The notes beneath the pieces are model-generated. The model saw only the letters and a program-made list of their open reading frames with translations, did no database searches and was not told the DNA's origin. Shown piece after piece: positions 8,902 to 16,205 of a stretch of 61,972 nucleotides of DNA. Position numbers and translations under genes: made by a program. The DNA is taken from positions 1 to 61,972 of the forward strand of contig CAZJYC010000005.1 in assembly GCA_964550165.1 (NCBI GenBank), read 5' to 3'. Positions within the stretch are counted from its first letter, which is position 1; the number at the start of each line of letters is the position of its first letter. This DNA is from CAZJYC01 sp964550165. GTDB taxonomy: Bacteria > Acidobacteriota > Aminicenantia > Aminicenantales > Aminicenantaceae.

Positions 8902-9118
8902 CTTCGATATCTTTCTTGATTTCTTCCTGAAGATCCTTGAGCTCTTCGGCTTGAATCTCTTCCTCGATTTTTTCTTTGATCTCATCCGAGGTTTTTCTGA
9001 ATTCTCGGATCGCTCTTCCGATCGACCGTCCAACTTCTGGGAGCTTCTTGGGGCCGAAGATGAGCAGGGCTATGGCTAAAATGATGAGGAGTTCAGGGAG
9101 TCCAATGTTTCCGAACAT
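8873..9118 (-). CDS. tatA: Sec-independent protein translocase TatA
   Basis: 81 residues with the classic TatA/B layout: MFGNIGLPELLIILAIALLIF as a single N-terminal membrane span, FGPKKLPEVGRSIG amphipathic hinge, then a charged helix rich in Glu and Lys. The FG-PKKLPE hinge is the TatA signature. The ATG at 9118 is preferred over the upstream TTG at 9139 because the likely promoter (-10 at 9145-9150) would start transcription near 9138. First gene of the tatA-tatC-DUF362-kinase-deaminase run. Confidence 0.92.
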   Translation of the reverse strand: MFGNIGLPELLIILAIALLIFGPKKLPEVGRSIGRAIREFRKTSDEIKEKIEEEIQAEELKDLQEEIKKDIEDGGKEKKVS

Positions 9119-9144
9119 TTTAGCCAATCCGGGATGCAATTCAA

Positions 9145-9173
9145 AATATAGCCATTCATCTGGGATTAGTCAA
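9145..9173 (-). promoter_or_regulatory. Sigma-70-type promoter for tatA
   Basis: On the minus strand TTGACT (9173-9168) is followed by a 17-bp spacer and TATATT (9150-9145), each box 5/6 to consensus. Transcription would begin about 20 bp before the tatA ATG at 9118. Confidence 0.55.
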
Positions 9174-9188
9174 CTGGAACTTTCCAAG

Positions 9189-9335
9189 AGCTCCGGGTAG
9201 CGGGCTCAAAAACACGCGGGCTTTGCCCCAGCGAGGCAAAGCCCGCTCGGTTTCAGGCTTCGCTCTCCTCTCCCTTCGGTCGAGGAACCGTGCCCGCTCA
9301 GCCTTCAAACGGTTTTCTCGTCCGCAACCCTCCGC
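9189..9335 (+). repeat. Dispersed ~150-bp hairpin repeat, copy 1
   Basis: A near-complete copy of a non-coding repeat also seen at 38468-38647 and, inverted, at 55526-55682. It opens with GCTCCGGGTAGCGGGCTCAA. It contains a perfect hairpin, GCGGGCTTTGCC (9216-9227) and GGCAAAGCCCGC (9235-9246) around a CCAGCGA loop. It continues with CTCGGTTTCAGGCTTCGCTC, a CTCTCCCTTCGGTCGAGGAA segment, and GCTCAGCCTTCAAACGGTTT. It lies between the divergent tatA and S41 protease genes. Confidence 0.8.
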
Positions 9336-9432
9336 TAAATAAGAATGGAGAGATCACTTTTAATAATTATGAGAAGGGGAAGTTTTTATTCTGCTAAGAT
9401 AACAAGCTTTTTAAAATTAATTTTAGTTTTTA

Positions 9433-9482
9433 GGGCTCCGGGTAGCAGGCTCAAAAATACGGCGCTTTTTGGCTTGGCATGT
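9433..9482 (+). repeat. Partial copy of the hairpin repeat
   Basis: GGGCTCCGGGTAGCAGGCTC followed by AAAAATACGGCGCTTTTTGG repeats the first third of the element at 9189-9335. The hairpin right arm and the tail are missing. It is directly upstream of the S41 protease gene. Confidence 0.5.
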
Positions 9483-9553
9483 TCTGGAGAGAATAAATGT
9501 GGTTCTTTACAAGAAATAATGGCTTTGATAATATAAGGTTTAATGCAAAAGTC

Positions 9554-11131
9554 ATGAAAAGAAAGATATTTCTTTTTTTTATCCTCACCCTAATCCTGAT
9601 TCTTCCTCTCGCCAAAAATGAGGACATCTGGAGCCAATCTCTCCAGAAAATGTCTGTCATTTTTTCTCTTGTAGAGCAGAATTACTATAAAGAGATAAAT
9701 TCTGAGGAATTAACCTATTCCTCGATCAGGGGGATTGTCCAAACTTTGGACCCTCATTCTTATTTCCTGGATCCGAGCCATTTTTCTCGCTTGATGGAAG
9801 AGCACGAAGGAAAATACTACGGCTTGGGAATCATGATTCAAAAGCAGGATGACCGGCTGGTCGTCATTTCTCCGCTTGAGGGATCTCCAGCTTACAGGTT
9901 GGGGATTCAGCCCGGGGACGTCATTTCCCATATCAACGGGGAGAGCACGAAGCCCATCTCAAGCTATGACGCCATGCAAAAGCTGAGAGGGCCAAAAGGA
10001 ACAAAGGTGACTATCACCATCGTTCGCGAAGGATTGGAAAAGCCTTTGGAGCTGACCATAGAGCGAGAGGAAATTCCTCTCTACAGCGTTCCCTATTCCT
10101 TCATTCTTCAGGATGACATTGGGTACATCTATATTCGTAATTTTGCCACAACCACAACCAAGGAATTCCAGGAAAAAATGGAATTCTTGGCCAAACAGGG
10201 CATGAAAAGGCTCATTCTCGATCTGAGGTGGAATGGAGGCGGGACTTTTCTTCAATCTTTGGAGATCTCGGACGAATTTCTCCCGAAGGGCGCTCTGGTC
10301 GTGACCATTCAAGGCAGGAACAAAAGGTACAGCAGGGAGTTCCGGGCTATTGAGGACAACCAGTACGAAGGCATCCCTCTGGTTGTCTTGATCAACCGCG
10401 GCAGCGCCAGTGCCCCTGAAATCTTGAGCGGTGCCATCAAAGATAATGACAGAGGGGTGATTGTTGGTGAGGATTCTTTTGGAAAAGGTCTCGTCCAGAC
10501 AGTCATTGCTCTCCAGGAGGATGCTGCCTTGGCCTTAACCACAGCCAGGTATTTCACCCCCAGCGGAAGGTCCATCCAGAGAGACTACAATAATCTCGAT
10601 GATTGGATCGTGAGGAAGGAACTTCCTGAGGAAAAGAGAGAAGTGCGGTATACAGCTAAAGGAAGGAAAGTCCTGGGCCAGGGAGGCATTGCTCCAGACT
10701 ATAAGGTCGGGACCTCGGGTCACGCCGTCACCCTTGAGCTTCTCTCCAACGGCGCCTTTTTTGCTTACGGCCGGAAATTTTCAAACAGGGATACTCCTCT
10801 CTCAAAAAAGTTTATCTTTCCTAAGGACATGCAGGCGTCCAGCCGCGTGATGAGCGGCGGAAAAGTCATCGGAAAAGACTTTTCAGCGGACTCTCAGGTT
10901 CTGGAAGATTTTAAGGCCTTTCTCCAGTCGAACAAGATCCGCTATGACCGGGATCAATTTAAAGAAGCCGAAGAGGAAATCACAAGAGAGCTTAATCGAG
11001 AGATCATCTCTTCTATCTGGGGGATTGAGGAGGGCGTTAGGGATTACCGCAAACATGACCCAGTTGTCATGAAAGCCATAGAAGTCTTGCCAGAGGCAGA
11101 GGCGCTGGTCCAGAAACCCGGGAAAAAATAA
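9554..11131 (+). CDS. S41 family C-terminal processing protease (CtpA-like) with PDZ domain
   Basis: A periplasmic tail-specific protease. It has an N-terminal hydrophobic signal (KIFLFFILTLILILPLA) and a helical region with TLDPHSYFLDP, typical of the family. A PDZ domain follows (GLGIMIQ ... LEGSPAYRLGIQPGDVISHING, about residues 85-170). The S41 core shows the LILDLRWNGGG strand, the nucleophile in NRGSASAPEIL and the lysine base in DSFGKGLVQT. The end of the catalytic domain has YFTPSGRSIQ. The start at 9554 places the signal peptide at the terminus; an upstream in-frame ATG at 9497 would add 19 unlikely residues. No strong Shine-Dalgarno sequence is seen. Likely role: processing or clearing envelope proteins. 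Confidence 0.9.
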   Translation: MKRKIFLFFILTLILILPLAKNEDIWSQSLQKMSVIFSLVEQNYYKEINSEELTYSSIRGIVQTLDPHSYFLDPSHFSRLMEEHEGKYYGLGIMIQKQDDRLVVISPLEGSPAYRLGIQPGDVISHINGESTKPISSYDAMQKLRGPKGTKVTITIVREGLEKPLELTIEREEIPLYSVPYSFILQDDIGYIYIRNFATTTTKEFQEKMEFLAKQGMKRLILDLRWNGGGTFLQSLEISDEFLPKGALVVTIQGRNKRYSREFRAIEDNQYEGIPLVVLINRGSASAPEILSGAIKDNDRGVIVGEDSFGKGLVQTVIALQEDAALALTTARYFTPSGRSIQRDYNNLDDWIVRKELPEEKREVRYTAKGRKVLGQGGIAPDYKVGTSGHAVTLELLSNGAFFAYGRKFSNRDTPLSKKFIFPKDMQASSRVMSGGKVIGKDFSADSQVLEDFKAFLQSNKIRYDRDQFKEAEEEITRELNREIISSIWGIEEGVRDYRKHDPVVMKAIEVLPEAEALVQKPGKK

Positions 11132-11372
11132 TATTATCCAGCTTCCCAAGCGGACAATTCCTCGTTATTCTTGCCTTCCCCATCATCTTTTAATCTCAAA
11201 AGTTTTTTTCTGGGTCATATCTTGTTAAAGTCTCAAAAATATTTCAAGGGCAGTCATCATTTCTTGATTAATCCGAATGCATGAGGTCAAATCTTCTGGA
11301 ATCCCTGTCGTGATTCGTCTGGCTATCCTAAAATCAGTCAAACCGGGGCAACAATCCAATGATATCCGATGT
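11132..11372. other. Intergenic stretch without recognised gene
   Basis: About 240 bp between the S41 protease stop and the promoter of the SHMT-like gene. It is AT-rich, and both strands lack a convincing reading frame. I saw no riboswitch core (no glycine or SAM motif that I could recognise). Confidence 0.5.
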
Positions 11373-11400
11373 TTCACACCGGTTAAAATACTGCTATAAT
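11373..11400 (+). promoter_or_regulatory. Sigma-70-type promoter for the SHMT-like gene
   Basis: TTCACA (11373-11378), 16-bp spacer, TATAAT (11395-11400). This leaves a leader of about 80 bp, which ends with AAGGAG at 11475-11480, 8 nt before the ATG at 11489. Confidence 0.55.
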
Positions 11401-11488
11401 TGCAGGCTGAGGATAGCCAAAAAGAAATCTGCTTTTTAATATATAAGATGTTCGGATAATTTATACCCTAAGAAAAGGAGCATGAATC

Positions 11489-12931
11489 ATGTCTTCATTC
11501 TATGAAAAAGTCAATGCCTTATCTCAAAGAATCATTGGAAACAATAATTGGAGGCAGGGGGAATCCTTTAACCTTATTCCCTCAGAGACCTCTCCCTCTT
11601 TATCGGTGAAGATGTGCGAAATCTCTGACCCATCCGGGCGCTACGCGGAGCACAGGACGATGAAGGGAGAAGAAGTTTATTTTTATCAAGGAACGGATTT
11701 CATCAGAGATGTTGAAATAGAGGTGCAGCAGGAGCTTTGCCGTTTCTTCAACTGCAGTGATGTCGAATTGAGACCGATAAGCGGACAGATGGCCAACGAG
11801 GTTGTGTTCAAAGGAATGGTTCGCTTCTTGAACCGCGAAAGACCTCAGGGGCAGCCAATGCGGAAGATGAGGCTGGTCATGAACAATGAGCTGACCAAAG
11901 GAGGGCATCTCAGTTCTCAGCCTATGGGCGCTCTCTTCAACTATGTCGAGGAGGATCCGCAAACAGGAAAGGAAAAGGTGATCAATTTTCCTGTCCTCAA
12001 AGAAAATCCCTATAAACCCGACCTTGAAAGACTCAAGGAGCTTATGGCGGAGAATAAGCCGGAGCTCCTAATTTTTGGCAAGAGCATGTTCCTTTATCCG
12101 GAGCCCATTCAGTTTGTTTTTGATTTGGTCAAGGACTGGGACGTTCGTCCCGTTATCATGTACGATATGGCCCACGTGCTCGGACTCTACGGAGTTTTTC
12201 AGATGCCTTTCGAAGAAGGCGCGGATGTTGTCACTGGAAGCACGCATAAAACCTTTTTTGGGCCTCAGAGAGGTTTGGTCGCAGGCAATTTTCCCAAGGA
12301 AAGCCCTCTGCGTAAATTATGGGTGGATATCAAGAGTCGTGCTTTTCCAGGTTCGACGAGCAATCATCATCTCGGGACTCTTCTGGCCCTCCTGATGGCA
12401 ACCTATGAAATGAATGAGTTCAAAGAAAGTTACCAGAAACAGGTGAGAAGCAATGCCAGAGCCTTTGCCCGTGCTTTAAGAGACGAGGGGATTCAGGTGG
12501 AAGGGGATGAGAAAGGCGGATTTACAGAAACACACCAGGTGGTCATCCGGGTCAAGGCCTATGGCAATGGCCAGGAGATTGCCCGGCGGCTCGAAGAGAA
12601 TAATGTCATCACAAATTACCAAGCCTTGCCCGACGACGAGACATTTCTTGAATCGAGCGGAATCCGCATGGGTGTCCAGGAAATGACACGCTTCGGGATG
12701 GTCGAGAAAGATTTCGATGTACTCTCCGGATTTATCGCTGATGTGATTATTAAAAATAAAAAGGTCAAAGAAGAGGTCAAAAAATTTCGGAAAGACTTCC
12801 TTCAGATGAGATTCTGCCTGCCGCTTGAGCAGGCCCTCCCCCTTGCCGTCAGAATCCTGAAAAGCGTCGTCCATACCCCGCGGTTCTCCGACGTTTTCAT
12901 CGCAAATATGGAGAAATTATCTCAGGAATGA
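11489..12931 (+). CDS. Serine hydroxymethyltransferase family PLP enzyme (divergent)
   Basis: 480 residues of the GlyA fold, longer than usual bacterial GlyA (about 415). Landmarks are FNLIPSETSPS near residue 27, YDMAHVLGLYG holding the PLP-binding Asp and His near residue 227, and GSTHKTFFGPQRG with the Schiff-base lysine near residue 256. Family members transfer the serine hydroxymethyl group to tetrahydrofolate, making glycine and 5,10-methylene-THF. The motifs differ from canonical GlyA (NIIASEN, THKTLRGPRGG), so threonine-aldolase-like or other beta-hydroxy amino acid activity cannot be excluded. It has a strong ribosome binding site and sits ahead of purD-purE, which use glycine and one-carbon units. 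Confidence 0.85.
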   Translation: MSSFYEKVNALSQRIIGNNNWRQGESFNLIPSETSPSLSVKMCEISDPSGRYAEHRTMKGEEVYFYQGTDFIRDVEIEVQQELCRFFNCSDVELRPISGQMANEVVFKGMVRFLNRERPQGQPMRKMRLVMNNELTKGGHLSSQPMGALFNYVEEDPQTGKEKVINFPVLKENPYKPDLERLKELMAENKPELLIFGKSMFLYPEPIQFVFDLVKDWDVRPVIMYDMAHVLGLYGVFQMPFEEGADVVTGSTHKTFFGPQRGLVAGNFPKESPLRKLWVDIKSRAFPGSTSNHHLGTLLALLMATYEMNEFKESYQKQVRSNARAFARALRDEGIQVEGDEKGGFTETHQVVIRVKAYGNGQEIARRLEENNVITNYQALPDDETFLESSGIRMGVQEMTRFGMVEKDFDVLSGFIADVIIKNKKVKEEVKKFRKDFLQMRFCLPLEQALPLAVRILKSVVHTPRFSDVFIANMEKLSQE

Positions 12932-12948
12932 AGAGGTCCAGAGTTTTG

Positions 12949-12978
12949 TTGACTTGAAGACCCTTTTTTTGTCAGAAT
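12949..12978 (+). promoter_or_regulatory. Possible promoter for purD-purE-mtaB
   Basis: TTGACT at 12949-12954, 18-bp spacer, CAGAAT at 12973-12978. The -10 box is weak (4/6). It lies 24 bp upstream of the purD TTG start. Confidence 0.3.
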
Positions 12979-13001
12979 GGTAAAAAAAATGAGGCCCTGA
13001 G

Positions 13002-14282
13002 TTGAAAATTTTGGTAATTGGCTCTGGAGGGAGAGAGCACGCGTTAGCCTGGAAAATCGCTCAAAGTCCGCGCGTCAAAAAAGTGTATTGTGCTCCTGGA
13101 AATGCAGGAACGATGAGTGTGGCCCAGAACGTCCCCATCAAAGATTCTGACATCAGAGGATTGCTGGATTTTGCCTCCAGAGAAAAGGTTGATTTGACTG
13201 TGGTCGGGCCGGAGCTTCCGCTATCTCTTGGCGTCGTTGATGAGTTTGAGAGGCGAGGATTAAAAGTGTTCGGGCCCAACAAAAAAACAGCCGAGCTGGA
13301 AGGAAGCAAGGTCTTTGCCAAGCAGTTTATGGAGCGCTATAAAATTCCCACGGCTAGATATAAAATCGCCGAATCTCCTCAGAAGGCCAAGGAGGTTATT
13401 AACTCGGGCGAATTTTCATTTCCTCTTGTTGTTAAGGCTGATGGATTGGCCGCCGGAAAGGGAGCTGTGATCTGCAAGAGTCCGGAAAGAGCCGAAGAAG
13501 TTGTCCACACCATAATGATCGAAAAGCAGTTCGGTGAGTCTGGCAAAAGAGTTCTTGTTGAGGAATGTTTGACCGGAAAGGAAGTCTCTTTTATCGTCCT
13601 TTCCGATGGCAAGAAAGTGATTCCCCTTGTGACCACAATGGACCACAAGCCTGTCTATGACGACGACAAAGGTCCGAACACCGGAGGGATGGGAACGATT
13701 TCCCCTTCTCCTTTTATCAATAAAGAGCTTTTCTTTAAAATTATGGAATCCATCGTTTTTCCCACCGTGATCCATATGCATGAGGAAGGGAGGAAGTATA
13801 AAGGTGTCCTCTATGTGGGATTGATGCTGACCAGGCAAGGTCCCAAGGTCCTGGAATACAACTGCCGCTTCGGAGACCCGGAGACCCAGCCTCAGATGCT
13901 GAGGATGGAGACCGACCTTGTCGATGTCCTTCTTGCTGTCGTGGAAGAAAGAGCGATGGATAAAGAAATCAAGTGGAGTCGAAAGCCCTCAGGCTGCGTG
14001 ATTCTGGCTTCGGGCGGATACCCGGTGAAATACGAAAAGGGCAAGAGAATCGAGGGCTTATTGGAGGCCTCAGAGTATCCGGGTGTCACCGTCTTCCATG
14101 CGGGGACAAAGTTTGACAAAGGGAATTATTATACTGACGGCGGAAGAGTTTTGGGAGTTTGCGCTTCGGAAGATACATTGGCCGAAACCATGCAAAAAAT
14201 CTACAAAGGCATCTCTCTCATATCTTTTGAAGCCATGCATTTCCGCGGCGATATCGGCGTCAGAAGGGGGAAGGAAGAATGA
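13002..14282 (+). CDS. purD: Phosphoribosylamine-glycine ligase PurD
   Basis: Second step of purine synthesis: ATP-dependent joining of 5-phosphoribosylamine and glycine to GAR. The N-terminus MKILVIGSGGREHALAWKI is the family signature. The ATP-grasp region shows FPLVVKADGLAAGKGAV (around residues 143-160), and the GDPETQP motif near residue 290 is fully conserved. Length (426) is normal. Translation begins at TTG 13002, with GAGG at 12991-12994 as ribosome binding site. The last 4 bp overlap purE (ATGA). Confidence 0.96.
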   Translation: MKILVIGSGGREHALAWKIAQSPRVKKVYCAPGNAGTMSVAQNVPIKDSDIRGLLDFASREKVDLTVVGPELPLSLGVVDEFERRGLKVFGPNKKTAELEGSKVFAKQFMERYKIPTARYKIAESPQKAKEVINSGEFSFPLVVKADGLAAGKGAVICKSPERAEEVVHTIMIEKQFGESGKRVLVEECLTGKEVSFIVLSDGKKVIPLVTTMDHKPVYDDDKGPNTGGMGTISPSPFINKELFFKIMESIVFPTVIHMHEEGRKYKGVLYVGLMLTRQGPKVLEYNCRFGDPETQPQMLRMETDLVDVLLAVVEERAMDKEIKWSRKPSGCVILASGGYPVKYEKGKRIEGLLEASEYPGVTVFHAGTKFDKGNYYTDGGRVLGVCASEDTLAETMQKIYKGISLISFEAMHFRGDIGVRRGKEE

Positions 14283-14770
14283 AAGTTGCCATTTTCATCG
14301 GAAGCGATTCAGATTATGAGGTTGTCCGGGACGCTCTGGAGATACTCAAAAAATTCAAGGTTCCTTATTCGCTGGAAGTGACTTCTGCCCATCGTACTCC
14401 TGAAAGAACCCTTAAGCTCGTAAAATCCTTTGAAGAGGCAGGCGCTGAAGTTTTTATTGCTGCTGCTGGCAAGTCGGCTCATTTGGCCGGATTTGTCGCG
14501 GCTCATACAATCCGGCCTGTCATCGGAGTCCCTGTTTGGGATTTGACTTTGAACGGACTGGATGCCCTTCTCTCCACTGTTCAGATGCCAAAAGGAGTTC
14601 CAGTGGCGACCATGGGCCTAGGCCAATCTGGAGCTTCCAATGCGGCCCTGCTGGCCATCCAAATCTTGAGCTTGAAAGAGCCTAACTTGAGGGAGAGGAT
14701 GAGGAATTTTCGGGATAAGATGGCCGCGCAAATCGAGAGCGAATCAAAAAAAATCCGACAAAGACTGTGA
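14279..14770 (+). CDS. purE: 5-(carboxyamino)imidazole ribonucleotide mutase PurE
   Basis: 163 residues with the PurE motifs GSDSDYEVV, SAHRTPER, AAAGKSAHLAGF and STVQMPKGVPVATMG. The SAHL and VQMPKGVPV pattern is that of class I PurE, which converts N5-CAIR to CAIR. No purK, which makes N5-CAIR, is present in the window. It overlaps purD by 4 bp and mtaB by 4 bp, so all three are on one transcript. Confidence 0.95.
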   Translation: MKVAIFIGSDSDYEVVRDALEILKKFKVPYSLEVTSAHRTPERTLKLVKSFEEAGAEVFIAAAGKSAHLAGFVAAHTIRPVIGVPVWDLTLNGLDALLSTVQMPKGVPVATMGLGQSGASNAALLAIQILSLKEPNLRERMRNFRDKMAAQIESESKKIRQRL

Positions 14771-16020
14771 CTTCTTTTGCGATCCAAACCTTTGGCTGTC
14801 GCGTGAATCAGGCAGAGGCCTTTCTCTGGTCTGATGAATTCCAGAAGAATGGGCTAAAGTACAAAGAGAATTTTTACCGCAGCGATTTGGTGGTCGTCAA
14901 TTCCTGCACTCTCACCAGCCGGGCAGACAGTGATCTGAGAAGCTTTATTCGAAAGGTTTCCTGTCTGAATCCGAGAGCAAAGTTGGTCGTTACGGGCTGT
15001 TTTGCGCAGCGGGCCTCTGAAGAGTTGAGAAGGATGCCGCAGGTCTGGCGCATTTTTCCCAACACAGAGAAAGACGATTTGGCCCGGGAAGTTCTTTCCG
15101 TTTTTGGCTCGAAAAGAAAAAATCCAGTCCTGGCTTTCCGCTCTCGCGCCCTGGTTAAGATTCAGGATGGATGCAATTTTCGCTGCACTTTTTGTATCAT
15201 TCCCAGTGTCAGAGGCCGAAGCAAGAGCGCAGAGAAGGAAAAAACCCTGAATCAAATTCAGGAGTTCATCGCTCAAGGATTTAAGGAAATCGTACTGACA
15301 GGAATTCATCTCTGCTCTTATGGGGCTGACCTCACGCCCAAAATATCATTCTTGGAGTTAGTTCGAGAAATAGAGAGAGTCGATGGCCTCCTCAGGTTAA
15401 GGCTGAGTTCTCTTGATCCCAGATTCTTGAAACCCGGTTGGATTGACTGCCTCACGTCGAGCGGGAAGATATGTCCTCACTTTCATCTCTCGTTGCAGAA
15501 TGGCTCAGACAGAATCCTGGAGCGGATGGGCCGGAAGATAAAGACAGAACAATACAAAGGAATTCTTCATGATTTGCGCGAGAAATCTCCTTTGGCATCC
15601 TTGGGAGCCGATATTATCGTCGGATTTCCAGGAGAAAGCGAGGATGATTTTGCGCAGACCTATTCCTTTCTCGAGCAATCGCCCTTAACCTATTTTCACG
15701 TGTTCACCTACTCCCCTCGTCCTGGGACCGCTGCAGCATCCTGGCCGCAGGTCGAAAGCAATCTCAAAAGACAGAGAGCAGCACTCCTGAGGGATCTCTC
15801 CAGGAAGAAAAATGCGAGCTTCCGCAAGCTCTTTGTAGGAAAGGAATGTAATGGCATTGTGATAAAGAAAGAGAGAGCAAGGACTGAAGTTCTGACATCC
15901 AATTATCTCAAGGTTTTTATTCCTTCCTGTCCTTATCAGGAAAAAGAAGAGGTTAGAGTCAGAATTGTCAAGGCCGACGGAGGAACAACAGGGGAATTAA
16001 TCCATTCAGCCAATTCTTAG
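14767..16020 (+). CDS. mtaB: tRNA (N6-threonylcarbamoyladenosine-37-C2) methylthiotransferase MtaB
   Basis: Radical-SAM methylthiotransferase that converts t6A37 to ms2t6A in tRNAs reading ANN codons. The N-terminal UPF0004 domain begins FAIQTFGCRVNQAE, with Cys in SCTLTSRAD and TGCFAQRA for one cluster. The radical-SAM cluster is CNFRCTFCIIPSVRG, and FHLSLQNGSD and ADIIVGFPGE follow. A TRAM-like C-terminus (KKERARTEVLTSNYLKVFIP) is present. GTG 14767 overlaps the purE stop (GTGA), so translation is probably coupled. The GCRVN (not GCQMN) start and the lack of MiaB or RimO features favour MtaB. Confidence 0.9.
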   Translation: MTSFAIQTFGCRVNQAEAFLWSDEFQKNGLKYKENFYRSDLVVVNSCTLTSRADSDLRSFIRKVSCLNPRAKLVVTGCFAQRASEELRRMPQVWRIFPNTEKDDLAREVLSVFGSKRKNPVLAFRSRALVKIQDGCNFRCTFCIIPSVRGRSKSAEKEKTLNQIQEFIAQGFKEIVLTGIHLCSYGADLTPKISFLELVREIERVDGLLRLRLSSLDPRFLKPGWIDCLTSSGKICPHFHLSLQNGSDRILERMGRKIKTEQYKGILHDLREKSPLASLGADIIVGFPGESEDDFAQTYSFLEQSPLTYFHVFTYSPRPGTAAASWPQVESNLKRQRAALLRDLSRKKNASFRKLFVGKECNGIVIKKERARTEVLTSNYLKVFIPSCPYQEKEEVRVRIVKADGGTTGELIHSANS

Positions 16021-16044
16021 TAACTATCCAGGGGTTTGTTTTCA

Positions 16045-16191
16045 ATGATACTTCCAGTTTCATTCTATTCCCGCCCGACCCTTGAAGTCCTGGAAGATCT
16101 CATCGGAATGGTTCTGGTCAGGCGTTCCCCGATTGGCTCTGCGGCCGGGATCATTGTCGAAGCAGATTTTATGATTTCTATCGGTAATTGA
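16045..16191 (+). pseudogene. N-terminal stump of a 3-methyladenine DNA glycosylase (AAG/MPG family)
   Basis: A 48-codon frame reads MILPVSFYSRPTLEVLEDLI and continues GMVLVRRSPIGSAAGIIVEA before ending at TGA 16189. This is the conserved start of AAG-type glycosylases (FY-RPT-EVA-DLLGK-LVRR and the IVE motif with the catalytic Glu). Full-length members have about 190-200 residues; this one stops just after the catalytic motif, where a tyrosine and the DPA segment would be expected. It therefore looks like a gene truncated by deletion. It sits between mtaB and mutL, both involved in nucleic-acid modification or repair. Confidence 0.75.
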
Positions 16192-16205
16192 GCTAAAATG
16201 AAAAG

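Noticed and set aside
9189..9335. CRISPR array
   Set aside because: The repeats are dispersed single units tens of kilobases apart, with hairpins, not regularly spaced direct repeats; no cas genes.
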